Shown: positions 1 through 7,435, counted from the stretch's first letter. The stretch is DNA of 63,862 nucleotides from Candidatus Caldarchaeum subterraneum (GCA_937934305.1 CALHAG010000002.1:206192-270053), one strand, 5' to 3'. Numbers and translations are program-made. The notes: generated by a model not told the origin, from the letters alone.

Positions 1-92
1 AACTACTATGTGAAGAGTGTAAGCAACGATTCCATTCAGGAACACCGGTTTACGAAACTTTGGACCAAGCTATTCCAAAGCAGAGGTGGTGA
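1..92 (+). CDS. 3' end of a protein with a Cys-x2-Cys knuckle (partial)
   Basis: The reading frame starting at base 3 is open from the window edge to a TGA at 90-92. It encodes about 29 residues beginning LLCEECKQRF, so a C-x2-C half of a zinc knuckle close to the C-terminus. Its stop overlaps the ribosome-binding region of the helicase gene (ATG at 95), the arrangement expected of adjacent genes in one operon. The rest of the gene lies outside the window, so no function can be given. The short length makes chance possible. Confidence 0.45.
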   Translation, partial: LLCEECKQRFHSGTPVYETLDQAIPKQRW

Positions 93-94
93 AG

Positions 95-1895
95 ATGGTC
101 AGGGTAGTGGAGCTTCGGGAGGAGACTGAGCTTCTAGAAAAACTCAAGAATCGCTTTCCACACACTAGTCTACGTAGATATCAGGCCGACATCGCTAATA
201 GGGTCTACGAGAGCCTTTCCAACGGCTCTAGCATTCTTCTGGAGGGCCCTACGGGGCTGGGGAAGAGGCTATGAGGAGACTGTTTATGGGGGGTGGTTGG
301 CTGGCTGGCGTCTCCGAGCCTCCTATACAGCCCCTGTATGGGCCGCGGTGAGCGCCTACGCGGAGGAGAAAGGTCTGAGGGTTCTATGGCTCACCCGGAC
401 GGCGTCCCAAGTAGCTCACATCGCCAGCGAGATAGGATGCATGCCCATCTACGGCCGCCGGCTTCTCTGTATCCATGAGACGGTTAGCAAGGTTGAGCAG
501 AGACGGTTCAACGCGGCTTGTAGAGTTGTACGACTATCCGGACGTTGCTCATACTATCCCGGAAGGCCTAGCCAAATAAAGGCGAAGACTGTTGGAGAGA
601 TTAAAGATGCCGGTAGGAAGTCGGTCACATGTCCCTACGAGCTTCAGCTGACATCGATGCCATACTCGACGTCGCTGGTCGCCACCCATAAACAGTTGTC
701 TGTAGTTTCCTGGCTTTTGGCAAAATGGCGTTGGACCCGCGAGCGAACCATCTTGGTGCTCGACGAGTTCCAGAACATCTTGAAGACTGTTCTCGACCTC
801 TCAAAAGACGCCATAAGCCTGGCAACGCTCCGCAAGGCCGCCGCAGAGGCAGCAAGGTATGGCTTCAGGGATATTTCCAGCAGTCTTTCAGAAGCTTATC
901 AAAGATACAAGGCGGTTGACGTTGACGAGGCTGAGGTAGAAAACCTACTGCCCAGCTTCGAAGAGCTCTTCGAGGCGGGGCAGGAGATACAGGCTAGGAA
1001 ACTTGAGGAGAATGTTGTACCCGCCAGCTATGTGTTGAGCGTCGCAGACTTTAAGGCTGCTCTCGGCCAGCAGAAGCCCCTCCTAGTCAGGGAGGGTGAA
1101 CGGGTTTGGCTGGAGGCGCTAGCAGACCCACGCGAGGAGCTTGAAAAGATTCTCGAAGGCTGGAGAACGGTCATAGCTATGACGGCCACGATGGATGCGG
1201 AACTCGTTGAACGCATGGCTTCAACCCAAGTGACGCTGTTGCGAGCAGGGTGGCCCTTCGACGATAATCTGAAGGCATACATTGTCAGCGGCCTTACGAC
1301 GAGATACAGGGACAGGGATGTGGAGCTCTATGAAGATGTCCGATGGCTTATAGAACAATCTCATGGAATGAGGACTCTCGTCTTCCTACCCAGCTATGAA
1401 TTTGCTTCAATGATTCAGAAGAGGCTTAGCGACGCTATCGCCGAGCAACGGGGGATGACGCAGGAACAGGTGGAAGCCACGGCCGCTGAATTCGCGGAGG
1501 GTGGAAAAACGCTTTTAGCCGTCTTCGGTGGAAGGCTGGCAGAGGGCATCAACCTCCAAGCCGACTTGGTTATGCTGGTGGGCATACCATTCGCGAAACC
1601 ATCACCGCGAACAAAGAAGCTCGAGGACAAGCTTGAGAATGTCTTTGGGAGCAGTGACCTTTCCCGGCTACATGGACTAGTTTTACCGGCCCTCTTTGCC
1701 GCCGTGCAGGCCGCCGGTAGGGCTGTCAGAGGCCCCAATGATAGGGCTCTGGTCCTGCTCGTCGACGACAGATACCGCCGTTTGACAAAACACTTGCCCA
1801 GATGGTTCAGAGACTTGGTCTCAGATAAGCCGGTCAAGCTCACAGATGTTCCCATTCTATTGGATGAGTGGTTGTCATGGATGAAGAGCGTTTGA
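95..1895 (+). CDS. XPD/Rad3-family Fe-S DNA helicase, interrupted by a predicted BHB intron
   Basis: This is a superfamily 2, 5'-3' DNA helicase of the XPD/Rad3/DinG type. The ATG at 95 follows a good ribosome-binding site (GAGGTG); an upstream GTG at 86 is also possible. Read straight through, the frame ends at 272-274 just after GPTGLGK, and the rest continues in another frame. Removing bases 266-326 joins the frames and gives GPTGLGKTAPVW, a proper Walker A, with 20 residues to LTRT as in XPD. The spliced protein is about 579 aa. It has four cysteines at about 105, 122, 131 and 159 in the spacing of the XPD iron-sulfur domain, a DEFQ box (DEAH-like) at about 203, and C-terminal motifs V (EGINLQ) and VI (QAAGRAVRG). 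It overlaps the primase gene downstream. A genuine frameshifted pseudogene is the alternative, but the intron model fixes frame and motif together. Confidence 0.85.
266..326 (+). other. Predicted 61-nt BHB intron in the helicase mRNA
   Basis: The RNA folds into a bulge-helix-bulge. The outer helix pairs 253-259 with 328-334 (GGGGCTG/CAGCCCC, 7 bp). The central 4-bp helix pairs 260-263 with 321-324 (GGGA/TCCT, one G-U). The 5' bulge is AGA (264-266) and the 3' bulge is ATA (325-327). The inner intron helix pairs 267-270 with 317-320, and after a small internal loop 275-280 with 310-315 (GGAGAC/GTCTCC). The archaeal tRNA endonuclease rule (cut after the second bulge base) gives exon ends at 265 and 327. 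The product reads AAG|ACA, that is GK|T, in frame. Length 61 (1 mod 3) is exactly what the frame change requires. Confidence 0.8.
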
Positions 1896-3322
1896 GACAC
1901 GTTCTTGAACGCATCCGCAGACAGAACATCAACTACGTGAAGCTCAGAGGACTTGTCAGCCGATTCATGACTCTCAACCCCGAGGCAGACCCAGAAGCAA
2001 TAGATTGGACAGCCGTCTACGATGACTCCCTAAGCTACGACGAACTCGTCGAAGCATTTGAAAAAGAGTATCCCATGTACCGGTGGCGTGAGACAGCTCC
2101 CGCAGATGACAAACAAATCGAGGACATGCTGGTGAACCATATCCTCAACCAGGTCGAGGACCTTACAGAAGAGTCTCTCAAGTCGCTCGTCAATGCCTTG
2201 GAGGAGCGGCTGGAGGCTCTACGGCAGGCCGAAACCCCGGCATCTCCGACGGAGCAACAACCCGAACATACACAGATGCAACATCCTCAGCACCAACCGC
2301 CGACTATGACTGAAAACATACAACAGCCAGCGCCACAGCCGAAGGTAACCCTCAAGCTTCTCGCATCCTACCCCTTCCTAGCGGAGGCTAGGGAGGTGGT
2401 TAGGGGCGTGAGCTTCGAGGGTTTACCCAGGGCGGTATACAAAAGAGCCCGGGAGAGGCTAATGGAGGCTCTCGAACGGGGAGAGCTGGGGGTTGTTCCC
2501 CGGCTCGATGAACCGTTCGTGGAGCTTCTCTCCTTTCCCGTGGCGAAGGCCGTTGTCCACACAATCGACGACGACTGGCTGAAAAGGCGATGGGCCCTCG
2601 CAGAGTCAGCGAGGGTCGAGAGGCTTCTACTGAAGGAGAATGCGGATGTCTCAGAATGGCTCCTCTCCCGGCTACTTGAGGTCAGGCGAGAGGGGGAGGA
2701 GTATGCGCTGAGATTCACTGATTACCTAAAGCTTGTTGAAGGCCTTACCACCGATATTTCATGGAAGCTGGTGAATCAGAAGATGTCCAAAGGCTGGGTC
2801 TTTTTAACTAAGACCCGGCTCATACGGCTGATAAGACAAAGATTATACAGACTTCTCTACGACAGCTTCCCGGAGACGCCGAAGCTCAAGAAGATACCGG
2901 AGAAAATAGCCACGATAGTCGCCGACATAACCGAGGAGCTTCAGAAGATAAAATCAAAGCAGACGGGACGGTCCACCCCCATTAAGGGTGTCATGCCGCC
3001 CTGTATGAAGGCGATTAGCGATAGGCTGGCGGACGCCAGCCACACCGAGAACTTCGTCTACTGCGCATATCTGGTGAACGCGGGCTATACAGTTGAGGAA
3101 ATCGTCAACCTATTCAGAATACGCAGCGACTTCAGAGAAGACATAGCCAGATACCAAGTAGAGCATATAGCGGGGCTGAGGGGGAGCCGTGTGAAATACC
3201 GGCCCCCTTCATGCTCCCGCATGCGGGAACTCGGACTATGCATCGAGAACGGAAGACTATGCCCACCGAATATCCACAACCCACTACAATACCGACCTAG
3301 ACAACAGCGACAACCCACCTAA
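1877..3322 (+). CDS. priL: DNA primase large subunit PriL
   Basis: This is the large, regulatory iron-sulfur subunit of the archaeal/eukaryotic DNA primase, which with PriS starts replication primers. The C-terminal third is diagnostic: PPC at about 379 (counted from a GTG at 1868), YQVEHI, PPSC at 449, GLC at 458 and LCP at 465, the four cysteines that bind the 4Fe-4S cluster. The middle part (from about 165, SYPFLAEA, to 280) matches the helical N-terminal domain of PriL. Before it lies an unusual 150-residue extension with an acidic helical part and a Gln/Pro/His-rich linker (about 120-160). At about 480 aa it is longer than many archaeal PriL. It overlaps the end of the helicase gene, suggesting co-transcription. 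No priS is visible here, so it could be the chromosomal subunit or a copy on an integrated element. Confidence 0.88.
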   Translation: MDEERLRHVLERIRRQNINYVKLRGLVSRFMTLNPEADPEAIDWTAVYDDSLSYDELVEAFEKEYPMYRWRETAPADDKQIEDMLVNHILNQVEDLTEESLKSLVNALEERLEALRQAETPASPTEQQPEHTQMQHPQHQPPTMTENIQQPAPQPKVTLKLLASYPFLAEAREVVRGVSFEGLPRAVYKRARERLMEALERGELGVVPRLDEPFVELLSFPVAKAVVHTIDDDWLKRRWALAESARVERLLLKENADVSEWLLSRLLEVRREGEEYALRFTDYLKLVEGLTTDISWKLVNQKMSKGWVFLTKTRLIRLIRQRLYRLLYDSFPETPKLKKIPEKIATIVADITEELQKIKSKQTGRSTPIKGVMPPCMKAISDRLADASHTENFVYCAYLVNAGYTVEEIVNLFRIRSDFREDIARYQVEHIAGLRGSRVKYRPPSCSRMRELGLCIENGRLCPPNIHNPLQYRPRQQRQPT

Positions 3323-3342
3323 ACACCCCCTATTTTTTCTTT

Positions 3343-3569
3343 CCCCGATAGGAGGCCCTTTCCGCCGCTCTCCGGCGGGAGGGGTTCCTCCTGTCGGGGA
3401 GAGGTGGACTCAGGCCTCCCGGGAAAGCCATGACATTAAGTCATGGTACCGGACCCGGCCACCGGGGTAAAGGTGGCATGGACTCGTCTCCCGAGAGGCT
3501 GTTTGATGACTCGGGAGCGCCCGCGGTTCCAAGGCCCGCCGCGGGCGACAAGTGCCAGGGCCTGAGTTC
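3343..3569 (+). ncRNA. Candidate structured RNA: long hairpin plus multibranch domain
   Basis: A dense set of strong helices lies just after priL. A hairpin of about 25 bp pairs 3343-3367 with 3373-3399, interrupted only by a 2-nt bulge. An 11-bp long-range helix pairs 3406-3416 with 3559-3569 (GGACTCAGGCC with GGCCTGAGTTC). Inside it sit four hairpins: 3428-3434/3440-3446 (7 bp), 3458-3463/3472-3477 (6 bp), 3488-3495/3510-3517 (8 bp) and 3518-3526/3539-3547 (9 bp). All are perfect. I could not match it to RNase P RNA, SRP RNA, a tRNA or a known riboswitch. Part of it overlaps the possible 5' end of the next reading frame, so an mRNA leader structure is an alternative to an independent RNA. 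Confidence 0.5.
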
Positions 3570-3876
3570 GGGGGGTGGTTCGACTTATGAGCGTCTGCTG
3601 GAGCGCTACGGCGGCTTCTTCGAGGAGCTTGGCTATGGTTGTCTCGCCAGCTTTAAGCATCTGATTGAGCAAGTGGAGGTGACTATCGATACGGCGACAT
3701 CTAATGATGTCAACCTGTTTGCTAAGCTCCATGTGCTAAAGTCTGCGAGGGCCTCGGTAGAAGTATTTACGGAGTATTATAGTCGATTCCTGCCACCTAC
3801 TGTCGTCAATAACCTGCGAGCTGACCTGACATTTCTGCTTGAGCGTGCTGAGGAGGTGGTGTTGACTTTTGGCTGA
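3478..3876 (+). CDS. Small helical protein upstream of the DNA methyltransferase
   Basis: I do not recognise this protein. The conserved-looking part starts at about base 3583 (TYERLLERYGGFFEEL) and is a compact, mostly helical, acidic domain of about 95 residues. The N-terminal 35 residues are Gly/Pro/Ser-rich and overlap strong RNA hairpins. The start is therefore doubtful: ATG at 3430 and 3478 are both in frame, and neither has a well-placed ribosome-binding site. The last bases overlap the TTG start of the methyltransferase (3869), a coupling typical of genes acting together. A partner or accessory role to the methyltransferase is a guess from position only. Confidence 0.55.
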   Translation: MDSSPERLFDDSGAPAVPRPAAGDKCQGLSSGGGSTYERLLERYGGFFEELGYGCLASFKHLIEQVEVTIDTATSNDVNLFAKLHVLKSARASVEVFTEYYSRFLPPTVVNNLRADLTFLLERAEEVVLTFG

Positions 3877-4780
3877 ATTCATAGACCCCACCATTCTGAA
3901 AGGGTGGTGGGGTTCCGAGGAATACCAGAGGCTGTTATCCTTCGAGCCGGAAAATGCAGGTGACTACTATCGGTTACCATTCGCCAAATACAACGAGCTC
4001 TTTCCGTTCATCAAAGTCAAGATTGAGCACCCTGCAGTGATGAACCCATACTTGGCGATTTTCCTTTGGCGGCGTTACGTAAAACCAAATGATGTAATAA
4101 TCGACCCTATGGCTGGGATAGGGGGTACACCCGATATGTAGGGGCCCAGCTTTATCCCAGCCATAGCCTGCAGATTGACCAATGATAACCACTTAATCCT
4201 CAACGATATTGAGTCGACTTACGCCAGACTCTCTGAGGAGCTTCTTTCGGAGATGCTGGTCGTTACTAATCACAGCACCCTGCTGGACGTCTACAACGTA
4301 AACGCTGCCTCTCTTTATGAACTTCTTAGACCAAGAGGACTTGCTGGAGGCGTACGGAGGAGGGTTATTATTACCTCTCCTCCGTATGGCCTCCTCAGGC
4401 CCTGTGATAGCTTCAGCCCGAGGTTTGGCAGACTGACGGTAACTTCCGCCGGTAACCTTAGCGTGATAACCGGTAAACACTTTAGGGCGGCTTGGCTGGG
4501 CGTGCTGACTTCGATGTATCTCTGTCTCAACCAGTTCCATAGAAACCGTGACTTGGCTGTGATTGTCCTCAAAAACTTCAAGAATAACAATGTGGAAAAG
4601 GCTGTTGGAAAAAACCTCGTCAATTTAACGGTTGAACTCGCGGAGTTCGTTGGATTCAAACATCTCGAGACGCTGAAGTTCAAGATTTCAGGCAGCCACT
4701 TCGCCAGATACCACGACATCAAGCAACATGTCCATGACCTCTGGCACGAATATGCGCTGGTCTTCCGCAAGGTGGTGTAG
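3869..4780 (+). CDS. DNA methyltransferase (TSPPY type), interrupted by a predicted 21-nt BHB intron
   Basis: This is a SAM-dependent amino-methyltransferase, probably DNA N4-cytosine or N6-adenine, from motif I (DPMAGIGGT, residues 79-87) followed by catalytic motif IV (TSPPY, about 162-166). The unspliced frame has an in-frame TAG at 4139-4141. Removing 4129-4149 deletes the stop, keeps the frame and gives DPMAGIGGTFIPAIAC, with the spacing from motif I to the acidic NDIE normal for the family. The spliced protein is 296 aa. The TTG start overlaps the preceding gene, and the stop abuts the next ATG. No restriction endonuclease is recognisable nearby, so it could be an orphan methylase. Without splicing only a 90-residue fragment would be made. 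Confidence 0.85.
4129..4149 (+). other. Predicted 21-nt BHB intron carrying the in-frame stop
   Basis: This is a near-ideal BHB. The outer exon-exon helix has 16 bp (4107-4122 with 4151-4166, 14 Watson-Crick plus two G-U). The 3' bulge is AGC (4148-4150). The central 4-bp helix pairs 4123-4126 with 4144-4147 (GGGT/GCCC). The 5' bulge is ACA (4127-4129). The inner helix pairs CCC 4130-4132 with GGG 4141-4143 and closes an 8-nt loop. Cutting after the second base of each bulge leaves AC|C, a Thr codon, in frame. The intron length is a multiple of three and the intron contains the TAG. Confidence 0.82.
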
Positions 4781-5629
4781 ATGAGGATTTTCGCTGATGT
4801 TCATAGGAAAAAGGATGACAGCGGCTACCGCATCACATATACAACTGACGGCGAAGTCTTTAAACACGTTGATTCTCCGATGGACATCCCCGCGCAGGCA
4901 GGAGACGAGGTATTCGTTGACACTATACCGATAATCCACACCGACGCATTCATAGAGCTACTGAGGAGAGGTGTAGAGGTCTATTATCTACGAAGACTCT
5001 CACTTATTGAAAAGACAAGACAGAGACTGGGGATACCGAAGTCAGCCAAAAATGACGTAAAAATTCTGATGAACATTGAGAAGAAATGGTTCAAGAGAGT
5101 TGACGAGGACTTCTTGAGCATGCGTCAGATTATTTCGGCGTTTAGGAGATTGGATAGAGACAAACAGAGGTTGGAGAACCAGTCTAAGGACGTGCCGGAG
5201 ATTACAAAGGAAAGCTTCAGGAGGCTCATAGACCATACAGAGGAGGAGAAGTTGGTAATAGCCAAACCAATAGTAGAAGAAGCAGAGAAGAGGCTTTCGT
5301 TATTTAGAGTAGTAGCGCAGGAGCTGGGTGTTGCAGACGATAATCATTCGATGGGAAGAGAGGCACTGGCCGAACTACTGACATACGTAGACTTCAGCAA
5401 ATCCTTCAGAAAAGTCAGAGAGTATCTCGGACTCTTCAGAAACCCGAAGACCAAAAACATGAGATACAGCCACAGTTCTAGGAAGGCGTTGAACCGTCTA
5501 ACAATGTCGCTGACGGGCAGAGAGCCAAAAGCAGAAGACGAGGAAACAATAGCTTTCAAGATATGGCTGACGTTCCGACGGGAAAACCAAAAGAGGCTGG
5601 CGGGCATACCGGCCCAACAACAGGGATAA
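4781..5629 (+). CDS. Uncharacterised protein, possibly a diverged IS110-like transposase/recombinase
   Basis: The ATG directly follows the methyltransferase stop. The 282-aa product has an N-terminal part of about 100 residues (ADVHRKK, DEVFVDT, GVEVYYLRRL, then AKNDVKILMN) that resembles the order of elements in the DEDD/RuvC-like domain of IS110 transposases, where KTD-DA follows a conserved Gly-Val segment. A charged helical middle follows. A C-terminal stretch (FRKVREYLGLFRNP then SHSSRKALNRL) resembles the IS116/IS110/IS902 C-terminal domain. The similarity is by eye and weak, and catalytic acidic residues are not secure. A strongly folded non-coding stretch follows immediately, as in elements with guide RNAs, but no element ends were found. 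Treat the function as unknown. Confidence 0.5.
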   Translation: MRIFADVHRKKDDSGYRITYTTDGEVFKHVDSPMDIPAQAGDEVFVDTIPIIHTDAFIELLRRGVEVYYLRRLSLIEKTRQRLGIPKSAKNDVKILMNIEKKWFKRVDEDFLSMRQIISAFRRLDRDKQRLENQSKDVPEITKESFRRLIDHTEEEKLVIAKPIVEEAEKRLSLFRVVAQELGVADDNHSMGREALAELLTYVDFSKSFRKVREYLGLFRNPKTKNMRYSHSSRKALNRLTMSLTGREPKAEDEETIAFKIWLTFRRENQKRLAGIPAQQQG

Positions 5630-5720
5630 AACCCATAGGCCGGTATGTCATGTTATAAAACGAACTGGCTCTCTTGCCAGTTATGTCCCAACCTTTAACG
5701 ACCGGCCTCTTTTTGGGTTT
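5629..5720 (+). other. Folded intergenic element (nested stems)
   Basis: Three nested perfect stems: 5629-5635 with 5714-5720 (AAACCCA/TGGGTTT), 5637-5644 with 5701-5708 (AGGCCGGT/ACCGGCCT) and a hairpin 5663-5669/5676-5682 (AACTGGC/GCCAGTT, 6-nt loop). Two 18-nt single-stranded segments flank the central hairpin. A T-run lies within the 3' strand. It may be a terminator for the upstream operon or a small structured RNA. No ACA box or C/D boxes fit. Confidence 0.45.
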
Positions 5721-5827
5721 CCTAGGTGTTGTTTGGTGGTTGCCTGCCAGCCAACCATCCCCCTATTTTTCCCTTCTTTTTGTGATGTTTTTTGTTTATA
5801 TCATGGGTGTGGGGTGTTTTCGGGGGT

Positions 5828-6289
5828 ATGGTCTCTGAGCTTGGTTATGGTGGGTTTGTTGCGGAGGTGTTGAGTGGGCTTGGTGTGGGGTTGGGTGATG
5901 AGGTTGAGGTTGTGAGAAATGGGCTGCGGCTCCGCGGGTTTGTGATGGCGCGTTACGAGTATGGGGCGCCTGATGTTCTGGTTTTGAAGCTTTCGAACGG
6001 CTACAACATAGGTGTGCGCATCGATGCCTCTACACAGATACGTAAGCTCTCCTCAGCCGTCGCGCCATCTTTCAACCCACCTCCACCCGCCCAGCCTCGG
6101 GAAAACCTGCCCCGCGTCATGATTGCCAACACAGGCGGCACCATAGCCAGCAGAATAGACTACAGGACAGGAGGAGTTAAACCCGCTCTCACTGCATCGG
6201 ACCTCGTCAGCATAGTTCCCGAAATCGCGGAGAAAGCAAACGTCTCAACCGAGATTCTGATGCAGGTTGTGAGTATGTTTATAACATAA
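5828..6289 (+). pseudogene. gatD: Truncated gatD (Glu-tRNA(Gln) amidotransferase subunit D), N-terminal third only
   Basis: GatD is the asparaginase-like subunit that releases ammonia for the archaeal GatDE amidotransferase. This frame has the GatD beta-barrel N-terminal domain (GDEVEVVRNG, MARYEYG, LVLKLSNGYNIG) and the first catalytic threonine loop NTGGTIASR, then the ALTASDLVSIVPE segment. It stops after about 153 residues, whereas GatD is normally around 420-450. The rest is not found downstream; the next gene and its promoter begin at the breakpoint. The fragment lacks most of the active site and is almost surely inactive. A functional copy should exist elsewhere if the organism uses GatDE. 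Confidence 0.85.
6278..6285 (+). promoter_or_regulatory. TATA box of the LLM oxidoreductase gene
   Basis: TTTATAAC is centred about 26 nt before the ATG at 6307, the spacing of a leaderless archaeal transcript. It sits inside the last codons of the truncated gatD, so the promoter seems to have arrived with the downstream gene. Confidence 0.5.
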
Positions 6290-6306
6290 TCCAACACATC
6301 TTGTCC

Positions 6307-7227
6307 ATGGTTGTTTTCTTTGGAGCAGTTATTCCGCGTTATGACGTGGATTTTAGAAAAGTTATGGATACTGTTGTGATGTTTGAGGAGCTTGGTTTTT
6401 CCTCGTTGTGGGTAACCGACCATCTGCAGCCCCGACGCGCTTCACGCATACTCGAGTCATGGACTCTTCTTGCAGCGCTTGCGCCTGTGACGGATGCGAG
6501 GCTGGGGACGGTTGTGCTATGCTCATGCTACCGCCACCCCTCTCTTCTCGCGAAAATGGCCGCAACCCTCGACCTCATCAGCAACGGCCGCCTCGAGCTC
6601 GGAGTAGGAACAGGCTCGGAGCCGCAGACCGAGGAGATGCAGGCCCTCGGCATGAAACCATGGCCACCGAAAGAGAAAATCCAACGCTTCAAAGAATATG
6701 TGGAGACGCTAAAGCTCCTCCTCTCCGAGGGTGAACCAGTCAACTATGAAGGCAAGTTCTACAGCCTCCGTGGAGCGTTGAGAAACACACCCTCAATTCA
6801 GAAGCCACATCCACCCATATGGATAGGCGCGCGGGGCAGGAAAATGGTGAAGCTGGCGGCCGAGATTGGCGATGGCTGGAACTTCTACGGCGAAACCCTC
6901 GAAGAATACAGAGAGGCCGTCAAGGTCTTCGACGAGGAATGCGCCAAACTGGGACGAAGACCTAGCAAAGCCATCTTCACAAACCTACTTCTCTACAAAG
7001 ATGACGCCGACAAGATGGAAAAAATGAAGCACCTCGGCTCACACGTCTCCGAAGAAGAAGCCCTGCGAAAAACCTACACACTCCTACATGGAACACCCGA
7101 CCAAGTCATCAAACAAGTGGAAGAACTTCAAGAACAAGGCGTCGGCCTAATCATACTCAGAGACATGGACCCCGAAGCATCAAGCATAAAGGCCTTCGCC
7201 AAAGAAATCATCCCCTCCATCAAATAG
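6307..7227 (+). CDS. Luciferase-like (LLM) F420-dependent oxidoreductase
   Basis: This TIM-barrel flavin/F420-dependent oxidoreductase has 306 aa, the normal family length. Family features: the N-terminal EELGFSSLWVTDHL segment, LGTVVLCSCYRHP (which carries the bulge-forming strand), the phosphate-binding region SNGRLELGVGTG, and PHPPIWIGARG in the second half. Coenzyme F420 is more likely than FMN in this lineage, but the sequence does not prove it. The substrate is unknown. ATG at 6307 is preferred to TTG at 6301 because it lies about 26 nt after a TATA box. The gene stands alone between the gatD remnant and the vapBC remains. Confidence 0.85.
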   Translation: MVVFFGAVIPRYDVDFRKVMDTVVMFEELGFSSLWVTDHLQPRRASRILESWTLLAALAPVTDARLGTVVLCSCYRHPSLLAKMAATLDLISNGRLELGVGTGSEPQTEEMQALGMKPWPPKEKIQRFKEYVETLKLLLSEGEPVNYEGKFYSLRGALRNTPSIQKPHPPIWIGARGRKMVKLAAEIGDGWNFYGETLEEYREAVKVFDEECAKLGRRPSKAIFTNLLLYKDDADKMEKMKHLGSHVSEEEALRKTYTLLHGTPDQVIKQVEELQEQGVGLIILRDMDPEASSIKAFAKEIIPSIK

Positions 7228-7306
7228 ACCAGCACACATAAACATAAACAAGCAAACAACCCATCCCAGACAGTCACTGACACATCACATCGGGAACAAG
7301 TAACCG

Positions 7307-7435
7307 TCACCCCACGTAAACCGCGTTCAACCCTTCTCTCAAGGCGACATATAGGGACCTGGCGAATTCGCAGCTAGGTTCATCCACGTATCTCTTGACG
7401 ATGGCGCTAGTGTCCAGATAAACTATTTCTCTCAT
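7307..7435 (-). pseudogene. vapC: Truncated VapC-type PIN toxin (N-terminal 42 residues)
   Basis: The minus strand encodes MREIVYLDTSAIVKRYVDEP and then stops after 42 residues. The D-T-S-A-I-V-K-R-Y segment is the classic start of a PIN-domain ribonuclease, with the first metal-binding Asp at residue 8. A complete VapC has about 130 residues, so two thirds, including the other acidic residues, are missing. The ATG overlaps the end of the antitoxin gene by 29 bp, the usual vapBC layout. Confidence 0.75.

Noticed and set aside
3343-3569. RNase P RNA, SRP RNA or tmRNA-like identity for the structured region
   Set aside because: The conserved CR-I/CR-V sequences of RNase P and the helix 8 motif of SRP RNA are absent, and the helix order does not match.
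3886-3912. 8-bp hairpin (CCCCACCA/TGGTGGGG) near the methyltransferase start as another intron
   Set aside because: The frame is intact across it and there are no paired 3-nt bulges; it is a plain hairpin, possibly affecting translation.
4139-4141. In-frame TAG as a pyrrolysine or readthrough codon in the methyltransferase
   Set aside because: TAG serves as an ordinary stop for several genes here (4778-4780, 8528-8530, 48547-48549), no pyl genes are visible, and the TAG lies inside a BHB whose removal restores the motif.
6240-6320. An intron in gatD hiding the missing C-terminal part
   Set aside because: No BHB is visible and no GatD-like sequence occurs downstream; another gene begins at the junction.
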